Assembly: GCA_964228455.1 (NCBI GenBank)
Contig: CAXQZM010000052.1
Span: 1-16,366 of the forward strand
Direction: 5' to 3'
Length of the DNA stretch: 16,366 nt
Source of the DNA: CAXQZM01 sp964228455
GTDB lineage: Bacteria > Pseudomonadota > Alphaproteobacteria > UBA7985
Positions within the stretch are counted from its first letter, which is position 1; the number at the start of each line of letters is the position of its first letter. The position numbers and the translations under genes were made by a program. The notes under the pieces are model-generated. The model was not told the origin of the DNA. It saw nothing but the letters and a program-made list of their open reading frames with translations, and searched no databases. Positions 13,829-16,366 of the stretch are shown in pieces.

Positions 13829-14752
13829 CTAGGCGGCCATGATGTATGGTCGGTTGGCGTATATATCCATCAACTCATTAAGCAGCTTCATGGCTTCATT
13901 TTTTGGCCGCTGAAAAGCGTTTCGGCCAATAATTGAACCAAAACCACCACCAGACGCGATCGACCTGATTTCGGATTTAAGTTCGGCATCTGATTTGGCG
14001 GCTCCTCCAGAGAAAATCACCATTCTTCGACCGTTGAACGCCGACTGAACAACATGTGAAATACGGTCCTCCAGTTTTGACCAATCTTTGTGCTCATAAT
14101 GTGGTTTGGCTTCGGGTTGCTCAATATGGGCTGTAGGAGGTTTCACTTTAATAATATGAGCATTCATCAACGCTGCCATATGAGCGGCGTAGGCGATAAC
14201 ATCGAGAGCAGTTTCGCCGCTTTTGCTAAGAGCTCCACCTCTAGCATAAGACCAAACTACTACTATAAGCCCTGCTGTTCTAGCTTCTTCGCTCAATTTT
14301 CGGAGCTCTTCCATCATTTCAAATTGAAGTTCAGCGCCGGGGTAAAGGGTATAACCAATTCCTACGCACCCCAGTCGCAAGGCATCTTGAACGGATCCGG
14401 TAATTGCTTGATCCACAACTGTTGAATGTGAATTTGCGTTGTTAACTTTCAATATCGTGGGAATTTTACCTGCATAATGAGCGGCGCCTGCTTGCAGAAG
14501 CCCCAGCGGCGCGGCAAATGCGGATAGTCCAGAATCAATCGCTAATTCCCAATGATAGTGTGGGTCATAGCCCGCCGCGTTCGGTTGGAATGATCTCGCT
14601 GGGCCATGCTCAAATCCCTGGTCAACAGGAAGGATCATAATCTTGCCGGTGCCACCAAGCCTGCCATGATGGAGAAGCGCGTGTAATTTTGCAAGCACTC
14701 CAGGGTTTTCTGCTTTATAGTTATCTAAGATTGCGCGGGTAGGATCAGACAT
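13829..14752 (-). CDS. fbaB: Fructose-bisphosphate aldolase, class I (DhnA/FbaB type)
   Basis: Schiff-base aldolase that splits or forms fructose 1,6-bisphosphate from dihydroxyacetone phosphate and glyceraldehyde 3-phosphate. The 307 residues fit the DhnA/FbaB group as found in many alphaproteobacteria: ILPVDQGFEHGP (40-51), LKVNNANSH (101-109), GCVGIGYTLYPG (128-139), VVVWSYARGG (164-173) and AHIIKVKPPT (198-207). The Schiff-base lysine is most likely Lys202 or Lys204. The phosphate-binding region is IFSGGAAKS followed by GFGSIIGRNAFQRP near the C-terminus. The ATG is preceded by AAGGGGG (14757-14763), a strong ribosome site. It is first in a two-gene operon with glpX, and a 25-base palindrome lies directly upstream. 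Secure call. Confidence 0.94.
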   Translation of the reverse strand: MSDPTRAILDNYKAENPGVLAKLHALLHHGRLGGTGKIMILPVDQGFEHGPARSFQPNAAGYDPHYHWELAIDSGLSAFAAPLGLLQAGAAHYAGKIPTILKVNNANSHSTVVDQAITGSVQDALRLGCVGIGYTLYPGAELQFEMMEELRKLSEEARTAGLIVVVWSYARGGALSKSGETALDVIAYAAHMAALMNAHIIKVKPPTAHIEQPEAKPHYEHKDWSKLEDRISHVVQSAFNGRRMVIFSGGAAKSDAELKSEIRSIASGGGFGSIIGRNAFQRPKNEAMKLLNELMDIYANRPYIMAA

Positions 14753-14770
14753 GCTTCCCCCTTACTGCAT

Positions 14771-14795
14771 ATGTTCACTTATATAAAGTGAACAT
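14771..14795. promoter_or_regulatory. Perfect 10-5-10 palindrome upstream of fbaB-glpX
   Basis: ATGTTCACTT, then atata, then AAGTGAACAT: ten bases perfectly inverted around a five-base centre. It lies 19 bases before the fbaB start and 8 bases before its ribosome site. On the minus strand the centre reads TATATA, which could serve as a -10 element, although no good -35 is visible. The most likely role is an operator for a dimeric regulator of the aldolase-phosphatase operon. An mRNA hairpin is the alternative. The regulator is not identified. Confidence 0.55.
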
Positions 14796-14938
14796 TTCCA
14801 CAAAGTTGTGTGAAAGTATACGCATATCTCTGAGAAAAGGAGGTAGGCGTATATTTAGCGCAGCTCTTTTTCTAGGTTTGTCGGAAATACGTCTCCTATC
14901 GGATTACAGAATGATGGAATAACTTGCAGATATGAACC

Positions 14939-15015
14939 TGGTCGGGGCGAGAGGATTCGAACCTCCGGCCTCTGCCTCCCGAAGGCAGCGCTCTACCAGG
15001 CTGAGCTACGCCCCG
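14939..15015 (-). tRNA. tRNA-Pro (anticodon CGG)
   Basis: A complete 77-base cloverleaf reads on the minus strand. The acceptor stem CGGGGCG pairs with CGCCCCG. The D-arm is GCTC...GAGC. The anticodon stem CTGCC/GGCAG encloses the loop TTCGGGA, so the anticodon is CGG, reading the proline codon CCG. The T-arm is GGAGG-TTCGAAT-CCTCT with one G-T pair. The discriminator base is A, and CCA is encoded at 14939-14941. No integrase or duplicated 3' end is seen nearby, so there is no sign that it has served as an attachment site. Confidence 0.96.
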
Positions 15016-15027
15016 GGGTATGAAAGG

Positions 15028-15056
15028 TAGATATGAAATATGGTATGATGCTTCAA
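15028..15056 (-). promoter_or_regulatory. Weak candidate promoter for tRNA-Pro
   Basis: On the minus strand, TTGAAG (15051-15056) is followed after exactly 17 bases by TATCTA (15028-15033), 12 bases before the mature tRNA 5' end. The -10 match is poor (three of six). Read-through from yaaA is the alternative. The element lies in the 43-base gap directly after the yaaA stop. Confidence 0.28.
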
Positions 15057-15058
15057 CC

Positions 15059-15829
15059 CTACTTTAGAAATGTCATATTGTTTTCGTCGGACAAATCTGG
15101 CGTAAATAGGTAGCCCTCAGCATCAAAGTTTTTCAAATACTCTGTGTTTGAAATTCCTTCGGTCAGAATGAAACGCACCATCAAACCTCTCGCACGCTTG
15201 GCATTAAAGGATACAATGGTAGGCTTTCCATTGCGGATTTCCTTAAAATGACACGTAATTACGGGTACTACGAGTGCATTGATTGGCACTGCTTTGAAGT
15301 ATTCTTGACTTGCTAAATTGATCAAATGGCTTGCACCAATTTTATCTGCCTGCGCATTAAGCGCGTCGCTTATACTATTCCCCCAATACTGGTAGAGTGT
15401 GGTACCCGCATTTGTGTCAATGCGAGTGCCCATTTCTAATCGGTATGGTTGAATCCGGTCTAACGGGCGAAGTAGACCATACAAACCAGATATAATTCGC
15501 AGCCGATCATTCGCTTCGAATATTTGCTCGTCAGTTAGTGATTGTCCATCAAGTCCCTTATAAACATCACCTTGAAATGCTAGTAAGGCCGCTTTTTCAT
15601 TTTCACCGCCTTCAGTAAAATTAAAAGATTGGTACCTCTCATAGTTTAGTTTAGCGAGTGCATCAGAGAGCTTCATTACTCTTGAAATATCCTCAGCGCT
15701 CCATCGTTGTGCCTGTTGAATTAGTTCATTAGCTTGAACTGCAAACTCAGGCGTTGTGAGTGTCAATGCTGATCGTTTTGGATTGAAATCCATTTTTTTG
15801 GCTGGAGAAATTACGGTAAGTAGAGACAT
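15059..15829 (-). CDS. yaaA: Peroxide stress protein YaaA (DUF328)
   Basis: Cytosolic protein of the YaaA/UPF0246 family. E. coli YaaA lowers intracellular free iron and DNA damage during hydrogen peroxide stress and binds DNA. The 256-residue length is normal. Family marks are the N-terminal VISPAKKMDF (6-15), MKLSDALAKLNYERYQSF in the first third, AFQGDVYKGLD, RIISGLYGLLRPLD, IQPYRLEMGT and the C-terminal NAKRARGLMVRF. The ATG at 15827-15829 is chosen because it aligns with the family N-terminus; a GTG three codons upstream (15836-15838) has no better ribosome site. The gene is divergent from the phosphatase-family gene with only about 39 bases between starts, and is followed by tRNA-Pro. 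Secure family call. Confidence 0.94.
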   Translation of the reverse strand: MSLLTVISPAKKMDFNPKRSALTLTTPEFAVQANELIQQAQRWSAEDISRVMKLSDALAKLNYERYQSFNFTEGGENEKAALLAFQGDVYKGLDGQSLTDEQIFEANDRLRIISGLYGLLRPLDRIQPYRLEMGTRIDTNAGTTLYQYWGNSISDALNAQADKIGASHLINLASQEYFKAVPINALVVPVITCHFKEIRNGKPTIVSFNAKRARGLMVRFILTEGISNTEYLKNFDAEGYLFTPDLSDENNMTFLK

Positions 15830-15868
15830 ACTCTTCACTTGGGTAGCAAATCATGGGAAGGCAAGTAC

Positions 15869-16366
15869 ATGATTGACGCGTTCTTAGATATCCTCACGAA
15901 TGATGCTAGCAAATTAGCGCTTGAGTATTGGGATAAAGGTTTTGAGGTCGATAAGAAACCTGATCGAAGTCTCGTTACTGAGGCAGACATTGCAATTGAG
16001 CGAATGATTAGAGATCGCATCTCGGCGACTTATCCCAATGATGGTATACTTGGTGAGGAACATGGCATTGAGAGAGTTGATGCCGAGAGGCTGTGGGTTA
16101 TCGACCCAATTGATGGTACCCAGGCGTTTGTAATGGGTGTGCCGGTTTTCTCTATACTGATTGCATTGGTTGAGTCTGGGCAAGTTACCCAGGCAGTTGC
16201 TGATTTCCCAGCAATGGGTTCTTCCATAAAAGCGGCAAGAGGAAAGGGTGCAAATTTTAATGGTAAACCCTCACAGGCCAGTGATTGTAAAAAAATTTCT
16301 GAGGCAAATCTCACAGCAACGAGTACCACTATGTTCCAAGGTGCGGATCAAGATCCTTTCTTGGAC
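15869..16366 (+). CDS. hisN: Inositol monophosphatase-family phosphatase, probable HisN (3' truncated)
   Basis: Partial gene; the first 166 residues are present and the frame runs off the window without a stop. Magnesium-dependent phosphatase of the IMPase family. Motifs are VTEADIAIERMIR (36-48), LGEEHG (61-66) with the metal-ligand Glu63/Glu64 pair, and WVIDPIDGTQAF (76-87) with Asp79 and Asp82. The run IDGTQAFVMGVPVFSILIAL and the later ANLTATSTTMF resemble histidinol-phosphatases of the HisN type, which make histidinol from histidinol phosphate. The position usually held by Arg in IDGTR is Gln here. A general IMPase/SuhB or CysQ-like role is less likely but not excluded, since the C-terminal substrate region is missing. 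The ATG has AAGG seven bases upstream (15858-15861). Confidence 0.78.
   Translation, partial: MIDAFLDILTNDASKLALEYWDKGFEVDKKPDRSLVTEADIAIERMIRDRISATYPNDGILGEEHGIERVDAERLWVIDPIDGTQAFVMGVPVFSILIALVESGQVTQAVADFPAMGSSIKAARGKGANFNGKPSQASDCKKISEANLTATSTTMFQGADQDPFLD

Noticed and set aside
14838..14843. AGGAGG upstream of fbaB on the plus strand
   Set aside because: No start codon or open frame follows; the only genes nearby are on the minus strand.
14939..15015. tRNA-Pro as an integration site for a mobile element
   Set aside because: No integrase, direct repeat of the tRNA 3' end or foreign-looking genes are visible on either side.
15835..16183. Minus-strand frames under the phosphatase gene
   Set aside because: They lie antisense to a gene with clear IMPase motifs and show no family features.

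Overview
This window looks like chromosomal DNA from a marine bacterium, most likely an alphaproteobacterium. The reasons are a clear DMSP demethylase gene (dmdA), a class I aldolase (FbaB/DhnA type) in tandem with a class II fructose-1,6-bisphosphatase (GlpX), the DUF2182-DUF1326 pair, and an ACAD11-type acyl-CoA dehydrogenase with a partner kinase. The taxonomic call is inference; no rRNA or other phylogenetic marker is present. I see no insertion sequence, phage gene, CRISPR array or rRNA. Coding density is high and no gene-free stretch reaches 300 bases; the longest, about 186 bases, lies upstream of the aldolase gene.

Left block (1-3521, minus strand): glyA (serine hydroxymethyltransferase), then gloB and gloA (glyoxalase II and I, coupled by a TAATG overlap), then a secreted DUF4344 putative metallopeptidase. 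Middle block (3649-11171, plus strand): eight closely spaced genes that could form one operon. In order they are the DUF2182 membrane protein, the DUF1326 Cys-motif protein, dmdA (TTG start), an unrecognised multi-pass membrane protein, an ANL-family acyl-CoA ligase (DmdB-like in role), a LysE/RhtB exporter, a DUF2889 protein and an ACAD11-like acyl-CoA dehydrogenase (GTG start overlapping the previous stop). DmdA moves a methyl group from DMSP to tetrahydrofolate and leaves methylmercaptopropionate. A ligase such as the one here could activate that acid to its CoA thioester. The dehydrogenase is not of the DmdC type, so the run may combine DMSP demethylation with a second acyl-CoA pathway.

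Next, a DUF4329 lipoprotein with a JAMM-like motif lies on the minus strand (11207-11743). It separates the dehydrogenase from an APH-fold kinase (11853-12893, apparently leaderless). Kinase and dehydrogenase together resemble the two halves of ACAD10/ACAD11 and the LvaA/LvaC pair, which remove a 4-hydroxyl group from 4-hydroxyacyl-CoA via a phosphorylated intermediate.

Right block: glpX and fbaB on the minus strand (gluconeogenesis/glycolysis) with a perfect 10-5-10 palindrome just upstream; tRNA-Pro(CGG) on the minus strand with encoded CCA; yaaA (peroxide stress protein) on the minus strand; and a divergent inositol-monophosphatase-family gene, probably hisN, cut by the window end.
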